39,951 nucleotides of DNA, taken from the NCBI GenBank assembly GCA_015067725.1, contig SVLX01000022.1, forward strand, positions 1 through 39,951, read 5' to 3'. The notes beneath the pieces are model-generated. The model worked only from the letters and a program-made list of their open reading frames with translations. It was not told the origin of the DNA and ran no database searches. Shown in pieces: positions 1-6,974 of the stretch (positions are counted from its first letter, which is position 1; every line of letters begins with the position of its first letter). Source of the DNA: Oscillospiraceae bacterium (GTDB taxonomy: Bacteria > Bacillota > Clostridia > Oscillospirales > Oscillospiraceae). The translations under genes and the position numbers were made by a program.

Positions 1-490
1 TTTTGTGGATGTCTTCAGGCATAAACTGGCACAATAACCGCCATAGTTCCGGTCTAACTTCAAATACAACCCGATTGGGGGTTAACCGGATGAAATTCTT
101 GATATGGAATTGCTCCTCTGCATCTTTTGAAAAAGAGAGCAAGCCGTATGGGTAATTGGAAGAACCTTGCCACTGAATTCCGTAGATGCAGATATCTTGC
201 CATGCGATATCCCACGATTTCCAGCCCAGACCAAAACAATGGAGCCCACTTTCGTCTATCCTGCACCGCACCAAAAAACGGCTCAATACCTGGTGTGGGT
301 GCGCCAAAATATGGACAAGTACCAGCGGAATAATGAGCAAGGCCAACAGCAAAAAGACGGACGGGTCAAATGTTTGGTACAAAAATCGATAACAGAAGAA
401 TGCGCAGAGGCCAAATACCAAAACGTAGAGAAACGCCATACCAAACAGCACAAACAGTACGGAGAAGCGGCGATAAAGTGTGATGACCAC
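1..490 (-). CDS. Two-TM protein with bacterial PH-like tail, partial (3' end outside window)
   Basis: The frame is open from a GTG at 490 down to base 1 with no stop, so the gene runs out of the window (163 codons visible). The GTG is preceded by GGAGG with 7 nt spacing, which sets the start. Two hydrophobic segments lie at about residues 9-33 and 44-64. The following soluble part has the pattern RIDESGLHCF...WDIAWQDI, which resembles the strand-turn-WxDI core of bacterial PH-like (bPH) domains. The same layout is seen in the next two genes upstream (582-1124 and 1244-1696), so this looks like the third member of a tandem family. No catalytic motif is visible. Known proteins of this shape are small membrane proteins of unknown role. 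The assignment rests on pattern and context only. Confidence 0.7.
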   Translation of the reverse strand, partial: MVITLYRRFSVLFVLFGMAFLYVLVFGLCAFFCYRFLYQTFDPSVFLLLALLIIPLVLVHILAHPHQVLSRFLVRCRIDESGLHCFGLGWKSWDIAWQDICIYGIQWQGSSNYPYGLLSFSKDAEEQFHIKNFIRLTPNRVVFEVRPELWRLLCQFMPEDIHK

Positions 491-581
491 AGAAAAACCT
501 CCAATCGCATAATCGTATAGCCAAGCAGCGACAGGGGGCAAACAAGAAAGGGAGATGGATTTGAACCCGCAGAAGTCACTA

Positions 582-1124
582 CTACTTAATCTCTCTGATT
601 TCCAGTTTCCCCCAGATACGTTCAAGCAATTTCTGCAGGCGCCAACGCTTGACCTCTGAATATGGAATACCGATATTCCAAACCAAGAATAGATTCCTTC
701 TTCTGTGTCCGCGAAGTGCGCTGACATAGAAATGGGGTATTGGGTCGGCTGGCTTGATTGTAATACAGAAGTATTCCAGAAGCTGCTCGCCCCATCGCAA
801 TCTATGGGTCTGTTGAATCAGAACAACTTCGGAAACCTGCTCCCACGGTATGCGCTGTACCCGGAACCAGAGGAAGTAAATAGAGAAGAACTCCGGCTCA
901 ATTCTGTACCCCCAAGCGAGCTTGACCAGAAAAACTGGATATATCATGAGACACCCAATCGAGATAAGAACAGCTTCTGTGCCGTCTCCTCCGTGGTGTA
1001 GGAACTCAACGCCACAAAGATACCCCACAGACAGCGTTACCACGCAAGTACAAAGCGCCCACAGAAACCAGTGGGGCTGGACTTTGAAATGGCCCGGGTG
1101 AATGGACTCAGGTGGCTGTTGCAT
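582..1124 (-). CDS. Two-TM protein with bacterial PH-like tail
   Basis: A 180-residue protein starting MQQPPESIHPGH. An ATG two codons earlier (1130) lies only 1 nt after the AAGGAG box, while this ATG is 7 nt from it, so this one is preferred. Hydrophobic segments at about residues 19-42 and 51-70 form a helical hairpin. The rest is a soluble domain with RIEPEFFSIYF...RIPWEQVSEVVLI, the same rhythm (strand, turn, basic strand, WExV) as the neighbouring genes and as bacterial PH-like domains. The C-terminus is basic and helical. It lies between two genes of the same layout, with about 90 nt on one side and 120 nt on the other, probably in one transcript. Function unknown. Confidence 0.75.
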   Translation of the reverse strand: MQQPPESIHPGHFKVQPHWFLWALCTCVVTLSVGYLCGVEFLHHGGDGTEAVLISIGCLMIYPVFLVKLAWGYRIEPEFFSIYFLWFRVQRIPWEQVSEVVLIQQTHRLRWGEQLLEYFCITIKPADPIPHFYVSALRGHRRRNLFLVWNIGIPYSEVKRWRLQKLLERIWGKLEIREIK

Positions 1125-1243
1125 AGACATACTCCTTGATTAAAGTTTTTGCCAAATTGCCATTTTACTCACTTTTCCAAATTAAGCTCTGCATTGTAGA
1201 CGACATATGCGTCCGGTCGTTCAGCGGGGCGCTTATGGTTTTC

Positions 1244-1696
1244 CTAATGTATCCGGCGGAGTTTCTTGCGCTTCTCCATATCGCAATATGCCACCAGCGC
1301 ATTTTTTGCTTCTTTACACAACTGGAAACCATGCCCCGTTGGCAGTAAACTCCCGCAAATACATGGCGACAGGGAAGATACAATTTCAACACCAAGAAAA
1401 TGGCCATAACCGATGGGACGCAATTCGATAATATCGTCCCATGCGTAGCACCACAGTTGCTCGTCACACCGATGACACCGGATGCCAAATTCGTTGATTG
1501 TAATAAAGTTCTGCCGGCTTTTCCGGTAGGAAAGCGCGATTATGCCAAACAGCAGTGCCCCGGCAAGGAAGATAACCCAGCTTCCCTTTGGGGCAATGTT
1601 CGCCGTGAGCGGGATGAGCAACAAATAAAGATACGCCAGGAAAATGACCCCGAATTTTGTCTGGGTGAAAGCAGGCTTGTCTTGGAGGAATGTCAT
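1244..1696 (-). CDS. Two-TM protein with bacterial PH-like tail, first of three
   Basis: A 150-residue protein. The ATG at 1696 follows a GAGGGGG ribosome site by about 8 nt. There are two hydrophobic segments at about residues 15-33 and 38-54, then a soluble domain with ITINEFGIRCHRCDEQ...YAWDDIIEL, the PH-like pattern shared with the two genes downstream. It contains several cysteines (CHRCDE, CICG) that the others lack, perhaps incidental. It is the promoter-proximal gene of the three-gene cluster; a good promoter lies at 1809-1837. No enzyme motif is seen. The three proteins differ greatly in sequence, so this is an old duplication or independent recruitment rather than a recent repeat. 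Confidence 0.72.
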   Translation of the reverse strand: MTFLQDKPAFTQTKFGVIFLAYLYLLLIPLTANIAPKGSWVIFLAGALLFGIIALSYRKSRQNFITINEFGIRCHRCDEQLWCYAWDDIIELRPIGYGHFLGVEIVSSLSPCICGSLLPTGHGFQLCKEAKNALVAYCDMEKRKKLRRIH

Positions 1697-1808
1697 TGTA
1701 TGTAACCCCCTCAGGATACCGTGGTCGAACTGCGAGCAGGTGGCATTGCTACTTTAGACACATATCCCAGTGCTGCACACAGCAGAAGAATCCATCTGTT
1801 CAATATAT

Positions 1809-1837
1809 AGTATAAACTCCGTACACCGCCCTGTCAA
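1809..1837 (-). promoter_or_regulatory. Sigma-A type promoter for the bPH-like cluster
   Basis: Reading leftwards, TTGACA (1832-1837) is followed after exactly 17 nt by TATACT (1809-1814). Transcription would start near 1802, leaving a leader of about 105 nt before the ATG at 1696. Confidence 0.8.
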
Positions 1838-1945
1838 GAGACACCTTCCGGATTATCCCCAAGCTGTCTGCATAATCTTCACATCGTTACAGCAAACGTA
1901 CAAATGATGTTAGTCACCCCACTTTCCTCAATGCGCGGCGGTTTT

Positions 1946-3058
1946 TCAATCCTCGCTCCCAACAATCAGCACATAAGGCATTTCTTCCGCATCCAACCAC
2001 AACAGCATCCGCAAAAAGTCCGCCTCCGGCAGACCAATACAGCCCTCAGTTGGTCCTTTTGCGCAGTGGAAGAAGATGGCACACCCCCGCTCCGGGACGG
2101 TATATGGTGGCGTATTATAGCGAATAACGCAGGCATAGGCGTAGGATTCCGGATAATCTTCCAAATGCTCCACATCGGCGCGATTCCATGTGTCCGTCAG
2201 GGTCGGGTCGTCCCGCTCCTGCCAGGTGTTATAGTAACTCGATTGGTCGTCACAAACCCAGTCGGAATTCCCGGTCACATCCCGCCACAAAAGATGCAGC
2301 CCCTCCGGTTTGGTCGCATTGCCGAAGGCTTCTCCCAAGGCCCACAGCCCGGCGGGAGAGGTGAGGGTGTTTCGCTTGCGGTCGTGGGCAACACCCTTTT
2401 TTCCGGTCCAGCCGGTCATCCAGGTCAGATGGTCCTCCGCTACCCAGCCCTGCATTTCCCGGCGATAGCAGGTGATCTGGGCTTCGTTTTCACCAGTACC
2501 CACCACCAAAACCAACTGGCGGCAGTCCCGGGCACTTAAATCCGCCCAGCTTAAGCCCTCTACTGTCAGATACTTTTCCAACAGCATGGCATTACCGCAG
2601 TCTTTGTCCGCCGGGAACATGGATGCGCGCCGGGGATCCCATGTGGCGGTAGTGTCTCCCGGTTGGGGGGTGATGGGTGCGCCCTGCTGGGGGATGCTCA
2701 TCACCCAGGGAGAAGATTGGGCTTCCGGTGCGGCCGGCGGGACTTCCGATGATGGGGCGGTTTCTTCCGGGGGCAGAGTTTCCGGTGTGTCCGCCGTCCC
2801 GGTCATGGGTGCTGTGTCGGCGGTTTCTGTGGTATCTGTTGATTCGGCGGTATTCGGGGTAGTATCTGTCTGTGTGGGTTGGGATTCTGCAGCCTTCCCG
2901 GGCAGAGTGGGAATCTGTTGTACCATAACCGTATGTTCTCCACCGGGTTGAGGACGGTAAGCCGACCTCTGCCCGGATGCACCGCAACCACAAACCAACA
3001 CCGGCAGGAACACTGCCGCCAGTACCGCACTGCACCGCTTAAGTGTCGTTAAATCCAT
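1946..3058 (-). CDS. L,D-transpeptidase-like lipoprotein (YkuD family)
   Basis: A 370-residue exported protein. The start chosen is the ATG at 3058, 5 nt after GGGAGG; an in-frame ATG at 3079 has no good site. The N-terminus is a signal peptide ending in a lipobox-like VCGC. Residues about 35-120 are a low-complexity Pro/Thr/Glu/Asp linker with TDTTET-type near-repeats, as in cell-wall spanning stalks. The C-terminal domain carries the L,D-transpeptidase signature: FFHCAKGP (His 331) and TEGCIGL with the presumed catalytic Cys 340. These enzymes make 3-3 cross-links or attach proteins to peptidoglycan; whether this one is a transpeptidase or another YkuD-fold acyltransferase is unknown. Its start lies inside the end of the anti-sigma-like gene (20-nt overlap), so it is the third gene of the ECF operon and a probable output of that sigma factor. 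Confidence 0.82.
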   Translation of the reverse strand: MDLTTLKRCSAVLAAVFLPVLVCGCGASGQRSAYRPQPGGEHTVMVQQIPTLPGKAAESQPTQTDTTPNTAESTDTTETADTAPMTGTADTPETLPPEETAPSSEVPPAAPEAQSSPWVMSIPQQGAPITPQPGDTTATWDPRRASMFPADKDCGNAMLLEKYLTVEGLSWADLSARDCRQLVLVVGTGENEAQITCYRREMQGWVAEDHLTWMTGWTGKKGVAHDRKRNTLTSPAGLWALGEAFGNATKPEGLHLLWRDVTGNSDWVCDDQSSYYNTWQERDDPTLTDTWNRADVEHLEDYPESYAYACVIRYNTPPYTVPERGCAIFFHCAKGPTEGCIGLPEADFLRMLLWLDAEEMPYVLIVGSED

Positions 3059-3593
3059 TGGGTCCTCCCGAATCTTCAATGACCCACAACATGGTTTCCG
3101 GGTCCCGGGTCAGGTGATAAAACCAGACCGTTTCTCCGTCAGCCAGCGGGGTTTTGGTGTGGTCGTACTCGGCGTAGTAAATGGCCCGCACCACCACAAA
3201 ATGCTCCTGCAAATATTCATCACTCCAGCCCCGGCTTTCCGCCAAATCACTGCCGGAATACAGGGCAATGAGCCGCTGGGTTTCCTGCCGGTCAATTTCC
3301 AGCGAGCGAATCTCCATCACCAAAGCGCCGATGGACGACTGATTCTCCAGACTGGAACGAACCACCTCCACCGGGTCTTGTGCCGGTTCTTCCTGATAGG
3401 GACTGAACCACTGCCCTTCCCCATAGGCGCATACCCCGGTCAACAGAGCAAGGATCAACGCCGCCGCCAACAGAATCCCCCGGAGAGACCGCCTGCGTGG
3501 GGCTGGCTTCGTCGGTGTTCTGATTTGGTCTGCCTGTGCCACATCCGCTTCGTCCACCTGAGACAGCGCCTCCAAAAGCTGCATTTTCGTCAT
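3039..3593 (-). CDS. Single-TM protein, probable anti-sigma factor
   Basis: A 184-residue protein whose ATG overlaps the stop of the sigma gene in an ATGA, a sign of translational coupling. The N-terminal 34 residues are cytosolic (helical, then RRRSLRG positive-inside), one membrane span follows at about residues 35-56, and about 125 residues lie outside. The position next to an ECF sigma factor and the one-span topology fit an anti-sigma factor that holds the sigma at the membrane. The cytosolic part is short and shows no zinc-binding HxxxCxxC motif, so it is not a classical ZAS-domain protein. The extracytoplasmic domain is unrecognised; it could be the sensor. The function is inferred from context. 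Confidence 0.68.
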   Translation of the reverse strand: MTKMQLLEALSQVDEADVAQADQIRTPTKPAPRRRSLRGILLAAALILALLTGVCAYGEGQWFSPYQEEPAQDPVEVVRSSLENQSSIGALVMEIRSLEIDRQETQRLIALYSGSDLAESRGWSDEYLQEHFVVVRAIYYAEYDHTKTPLADGETVWFYHLTRDPETMLWVIEDSGGPNGFNDT

Positions 3594-4147
3594 AACAATC
3601 CCTCCTGTTCCAAATGTTTTCTTAAGCGCAGCCGGATTCTGCGGAGCATAGACTTGGTTTTGCTGATGCTAAATCCAGCGTTTCTGCCAATTTGCTCCAC
3701 CGGGTCCAGATACCAGTAGCGGCAGAGGAAGATATTCCGCTCCGTCTCCGGAAGGTCCGCCACAAACCGGCGCAAAGCCGCCCCCAATTCCTGCGCCATG
3801 ACCGCAGACTCCGGGTCACTGTCCCCGGGAATGCACTCACCCAACTCATCCAGAGCCAATGGGACTTCGCCGCCGCCCCGCTTCAGCCGGTGGGCATCCC
3901 TGTACCGTTTCAGGGCGAGATGGCGGGTAATCTTGCCCAGATAGGTTTTGAGTACCGTGGGCTTTTGGGGCGGGATGGTCTTCCATGCGGCCAGCCAGGT
4001 ATCGTTGACGCTTTCGTCCGCATCTTCGTGGCTAAAGAGAATGTTATAGGCAATGGTGTGGCAGTATGTACCATATTGCCGGGCGGTTTGGGCAATGGCG
4101 TCTTCTGCCCGGTTTAAGTACAGGTCGACAAGTTCTTGATCCGTCAT
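3590..4147 (-). CDS. ECF-type RNA polymerase sigma factor
   Basis: A 185-residue protein from the ATG at 4147, which sits 6 nt after a perfect AGGAGG; an upstream ATG at 4168 lacks a site. Region 2 (about residues 10-80) contains DADESVNDTWLAAW and a KRYRDAHR end. Region 4 (about 125-180) contains ETERNIFLCRYWYLDPVEQIG followed by a recognition helix SISKTKSMLRRIRLRLRKHL. There is no region 1 or 3, and the length is typical of ECF sigma factors. It is the first gene of a tight three-gene operon with the single-TM partner and the L,D-transpeptidase. Such sigma factors usually transcribe their own operon; a candidate ECF-like promoter lies at 4183-4213. Confidence 0.93.
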   Translation of the reverse strand: MTDQELVDLYLNRAEDAIAQTARQYGTYCHTIAYNILFSHEDADESVNDTWLAAWKTIPPQKPTVLKTYLGKITRHLALKRYRDAHRLKRGGGEVPLALDELGECIPGDSDPESAVMAQELGAALRRFVADLPETERNIFLCRYWYLDPVEQIGRNAGFSISKTKSMLRRIRLRLRKHLEQEGLL

Positions 4148-4182
4148 AGCCTTCCTCCTTTTGTTCATTGACTGACACCAAC

Positions 4183-4213
4183 CATCTACCCCTTTTGCGC
4201 CAAAGGTTGCAAG
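4183..4213 (-). promoter_or_regulatory. Candidate ECF-type autoregulated promoter
   Basis: Reading leftwards, TTGCAACCTTT (AACC core within 4205-4208) precedes GTAGA at 4185-4189 by 15 nt. The AAC-containing -35 is typical of ECF sigma promoters, and no good TTGACA/TATAAT pair lies upstream of the sigma gene. The element overlaps the 3' edge of the neighbouring kinase gene. This is inference from a weak consensus. Confidence 0.4.
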
Positions 4214-5065
4214 TCAGCAATGATTTTTTGCCAGATTTTCCAGAAATACCCGCAACCGGCGGCAATATGCTTCATCTTCCCCACAAAAACTGAGGAAATA
4301 TACCCCAATCTGCGCCAGATAGAACCGGACCGCCCCGGGGTCATAGTCTCCCATCTCACCATAACCGGAGAGAAAGGCCTCCACTTCCTCCGGGGTCTGC
4401 AAAAACCGCTGTCCCGGGCGGCAGAATATCGCCCAGGCCAGGTCAAAATCCCGGTTTCCATAGCCGGAGAGTTCAAAGTCCAGAATCCCGGAGATATGAC
4501 CCCCCAGCCAGAGGACATTGGCATAATGGAAGTCCCCGTGACAGAAGCACCGCACCGGGTTTTCCGGCGGGCAGGAAAAATAGTCCGTCAGCCCATCCAG
4601 CCCCAGCTTTTGACACAGTTCCGGAGTCGGCGCATGGAAAAATCGCCGGTCTGCCACAGCCGGGGCATCCGGGGTGAGTCGGTGGAGCTGAGCCAAAGTC
4701 CTGCCATATTCCCGCAGATATGGGCGCGGATCCATCCCCGGGTTTTCCTTTAGCAGCACGGAAAGCCGCTCCCCCGGCAATTCCAGCGTCACGGAAAACG
4801 GTGTACCTGTCAAGCCAAAGTCGATGACTTTGGGCCCATGGGGGATACCCGTCCGGGCGAGCAGCGCCACCTCGTTGTGAATCGCCGCCCCCTTTTGCCG
4901 GGCAACCTTGATATACGCCCGGACCTCCTGCCCCTGATGAAGTCCCCGGGCATGGAAGACGTCATTCCCGGCATGGGGATAGCCCAGAATTTCCAGCGGG
5001 GTGAAGGTGCGATAAGGCAGAGAAAAGGGGTCGATGGTCTCCCGCCATTTTGGGGGATGTTGCAT
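4214..5065 (-). CDS. Aminoglycoside phosphotransferase (APH) family kinase
   Basis: A 283-residue protein with the APH/choline-kinase fold signature. The catalytic loop CHGDFHYANVL supplies Asp 178 and Asn 183, and ILDFE supplies the metal-binding Asp 196. The N-lobe has a YIKVA strand (Lys 53) and an IHNEVALL helix, the usual Lys-Glu pair. The ATG at 5065 follows GAAGGA with about 7 nt. The family phosphorylates small molecules (antibiotics, choline, homoserine, sugars, fructosamines). The substrate cannot be told from this sequence, and the name should not be read as proven antibiotic resistance. It has its own promoter (5099-5127), divergent from that of the SAM methyltransferase. Confidence 0.85.
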   Translation of the reverse strand: MQHPPKWRETIDPFSLPYRTFTPLEILGYPHAGNDVFHARGLHQGQEVRAYIKVARQKGAAIHNEVALLARTGIPHGPKVIDFGLTGTPFSVTLELPGERLSVLLKENPGMDPRPYLREYGRTLAQLHRLTPDAPAVADRRFFHAPTPELCQKLGLDGLTDYFSCPPENPVRCFCHGDFHYANVLWLGGHISGILDFELSGYGNRDFDLAWAIFCRPGQRFLQTPEEVEAFLSGYGEMGDYDPGAVRFYLAQIGVYFLSFCGEDEAYCRRLRVFLENLAKNHC

Positions 5066-5098
5066 GAAGCATTCCTTCTTTCGGTGGTTTTTGGGCAG

Positions 5099-5127
5099 AT
5101 GATACCACGCAGATGGGGGAAGGTCAA
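5099..5127 (-). promoter_or_regulatory. Sigma-A type promoter of the APH-family gene
   Basis: Reading leftwards, TTGACC (5122-5127), 17 nt, TATCAT (5099-5104). The start of transcription would be about 30 nt before the ATG at 5065. Confidence 0.72.
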
Positions 5128-5130
5128 GTC

Positions 5131-5159
5131 TTGTATTGGGGCGGGTTTTGTGGTATAAT
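5131..5159 (+). promoter_or_regulatory. Sigma-A type promoter of the SAM methyltransferase
   Basis: TTGTAT (5131-5136), 17 nt, TATAAT (5154-5159). It is back-to-back with the minus-strand promoter at 5099-5127; the two -35 boxes are only 3 nt apart, so the two genes may influence each other's transcription. Confidence 0.72.
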
Positions 5160-5230
5160 AGGGGCGTAAAAAATGGGCCGTTTTGGGCTGACTATGGATG
5201 AACCATGCCCCCGGGAAGGAGTGAGCCACT

Positions 5231-5842
5231 ACGGAACAAGAGCATCTCTGGGACAGCCAACTGCAAATCCAAACCACCGGGCGCGATGACGTCATTGCTG
5301 ACGAATACCGCTATCCCTATGAGCCAACGCCATACCCGGTCTTATTGCGGCTGGCAGGCAGTGGCTTGCTTGGCGAAAATGATGTTCTTCTGGACTATGG
5401 CTGTGGGAAGGGGCGGGTTGGCTTTTTTCTGTCCCACCGGGTTAAGGTCAGGACCATCGGCATTGAGTATGATGCGCGCATCTATCATATAGCTGTGCGC
5501 AACCAAAAATCGGCTGTTTCCGGTGCGGACACCACCTTCGTCCTGACCCGGGCGGAGGAATATGCTGTCCCTCCGGCGGTCAACCGTTGCTATTTCTTTA
5601 ACCCCTTCTCCCCGGAGATTCTCTGCAAGGTCCTGTCCCGGGTGATTCAGTCCCACTATGCCCATCCACGGGAAATTCTGCTGTTTTTCTACTACCCTTC
5701 AGATGCATACATTTCCCAACTGATGACCATGGGGGAATTGGTATATTATGGTGAAATCGACTGTGGCGACCTGTATGCAAAGAAGGACAGCCGGGAGCGG
5801 ATTGTGATTTTTCAGTTGCCGGATTATGGTTTTGGGCAGTAA
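5231..5842 (+). CDS. Class I SAM-dependent methyltransferase, probable non-AUG start
   Basis: A protein of about 203 residues. The SAM-binding motif I is VLLDYGCGKGRVGFFL, followed by an acidic strand end (GIEYD) typical of motif II, and a YFFNPFS segment at the motif IV position. The region upstream of the first standard start (TTG 5345) is clearly coding: it reads TEQEHLWDSQLQIQTTGRDD and then a YRYPYEPTPYPVL stretch, which I recognise as the usual N-terminus of this clostridial family. The frame is open back to a TGA at 5222-5224 but contains no ATG, GTG or TTG before 5345. AAGGAG (5216-5221) stands 9 nt before an ACG at 5231, which I take as the start. The alternative is a mutation or base error. 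The substrate is unknown. Confidence 0.8.
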   Translation, partial: TEQEHLWDSQLQIQTTGRDDVIADEYRYPYEPTPYPVLLRLAGSGLLGENDVLLDYGCGKGRVGFFLSHRVKVRTIGIEYDARIYHIAVRNQKSAVSGADTTFVLTRAEEYAVPPAVNRCYFFNPFSPEILCKVLSRVIQSHYAHPREILLFFYYPSDAYISQLMTMGELVYYGEIDCGDLYAKKDSRERIVIFQLPDYGFGQ

Positions 5843-5865
5843 GCAAGCGTGTTAATTATGGATGA

Positions 5866-5900
5866 GAAAAACGCACCCGGTTTGGTTGGGTGCGTTTTTT
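5866..5900. terminator. Bidirectional intrinsic terminator
   Basis: ACGCACCC pairs with GGGTGCGT around a 9-nt loop. It is flanked by A-rich sequence on the left and six Ts on the right, so it can end both the methyltransferase (plus) and the convergent gene at 5927 (minus). Confidence 0.85.
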
Positions 5901-5926
5901 GTGACCTGATAATTGATGATAAACGT

Positions 5927-6856
5927 CTATCCCGGAATAAATCCATCCGGATGTTCCCGCAGAAAAGACAGATAAGCGAGCCTGTCTTCCTGCATGGACG
6001 GCGGCAAACTCTCCGGGGAGATGCACCAGACAAAGGGGGCTGGAATGTGATGGTGAGGCCAATGGGCGATGTCGAAACGATGTCGGCACATTTCCGCAGT
6101 GTCCAGTGGAATAACGAAATAATCTGCCGCGGGGGCTGTACCCTGATGCCGGACAATACCATAGGCTGTTGGTCCAAAGCCCATCGAGTATTCCACCGTA
6201 TCCAAATCGGACAGAAAGCAAGGAAAGGTTGCGGCATGGAATTCGGCACTGCCGTTGCAACAATCCGGGCAATGTGCTTGCCGGTAGGCTTCGTCCTCGT
6301 CTGCACATTCGGTACACAGTTCAGGATGTTCCTCGGCGAAGTGCTCGGCCAAATCCACGGAATGCAGAATGGCTCCCGGCAACAGCAGAGCGGTTCCAAT
6401 GTTGTCCTCTGCAAAGGACTCACCGGAAAGAATGCGGCGCTTGACGATGCGGTATCGGGTCGAGGGATTTTCCTGCCCCCCGTACTCCTGATAGAACAGC
6501 GCAATCATTCTGACAGCCGCCCCATAGGAGGCACACAGATAGCACTCGTCCCAGGCATCAGGGGTTTCTTTGATGTGCAGTTCAAAAACAATGCCGTCAT
6601 CAGTTTCCAGAAAGGTCTCCAACATTTGGCGCTGGGTTGCCATCAAGCTGTCGGCATAGGTGCGCATCCTGCCGGAAAAAGAGTCCCGCAACAATTGTAA
6701 ATGCCGGAGTCTGGAGTCGAAGTCCGGGGAGCACTGAAAAGCCAGTGCCAACAGCGCCATCTCGGAACATGAATACCCGCTGTCCCGGATGGCTTTTTGT
6801 AAGTCCCGGGAGGGGATGAGCTTCACCATTTCTTCTTGCAGAGAATGCATCATCAT
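5927..6856 (-). CDS. Unrecognised protein with a Cys cluster
   Basis: A 309-residue soluble protein with no signal peptide or membrane span. The start chosen is the first ATG of an ATG-ATG-ATG run at 6856, preceded by GCAGGTG; a GTG at 6874 would add six residues. The N-terminal third is helical (LQEEMVKLIPSRDLQKAIRDS, a coiled-coil-like stretch near residue 60-100). A centre around residues 185-205 carries CTEC and HCPDCC, spaced like a metal-binding knuckle. The C-terminal part is rich in His/Asp/Trp. It was not assigned to a family. It is a single gene between a bidirectional terminator and a terminator-like hairpin. It could be a zinc-binding regulatory or phage-related protein; nothing in the sequence decides. 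Confidence 0.7.
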   Translation of the reverse strand: MMMHSLQEEMVKLIPSRDLQKAIRDSGYSCSEMALLALAFQCSPDFDSRLRHLQLLRDSFSGRMRTYADSLMATQRQMLETFLETDDGIVFELHIKETPDAWDECYLCASYGAAVRMIALFYQEYGGQENPSTRYRIVKRRILSGESFAEDNIGTALLLPGAILHSVDLAEHFAEEHPELCTECADEDEAYRQAHCPDCCNGSAEFHAATFPCFLSDLDTVEYSMGFGPTAYGIVRHQGTAPAADYFVIPLDTAEMCRHRFDIAHWPHHHIPAPFVWCISPESLPPSMQEDRLAYLSFLREHPDGFIPG

Positions 6857-6898
6857 TTGCACCTGCTTTCTCACAAAGTACGCAGAATCACTCTGCCG

Positions 6899-6938
6899 GG
6901 AATCAAAGACCGTCCCCCACGTTCAGCAGGGGACGGTC
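6899..6938 (-). terminator. Probable terminator after the deacetylase-like gene
   Basis: GACCGTCCCC (6908-6917) pairs perfectly with GGGGACGGTC (6929-6938). In the minus direction it is followed by TTTGATT, a weak U-run. It lies just after the stop at 6975. Confidence 0.55.
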
Positions 6939-6974
6939 CTGGGTTTTCTTTACCCTCCGGATTCAGTCAAATCC

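Noticed and set aside
551..571. tRNA T-arm-like sequence (GGTTCAAATCC on the minus strand)
   Set aside because: The supposed T stem does not pair and no anticodon or acceptor stem lies at the right distance.
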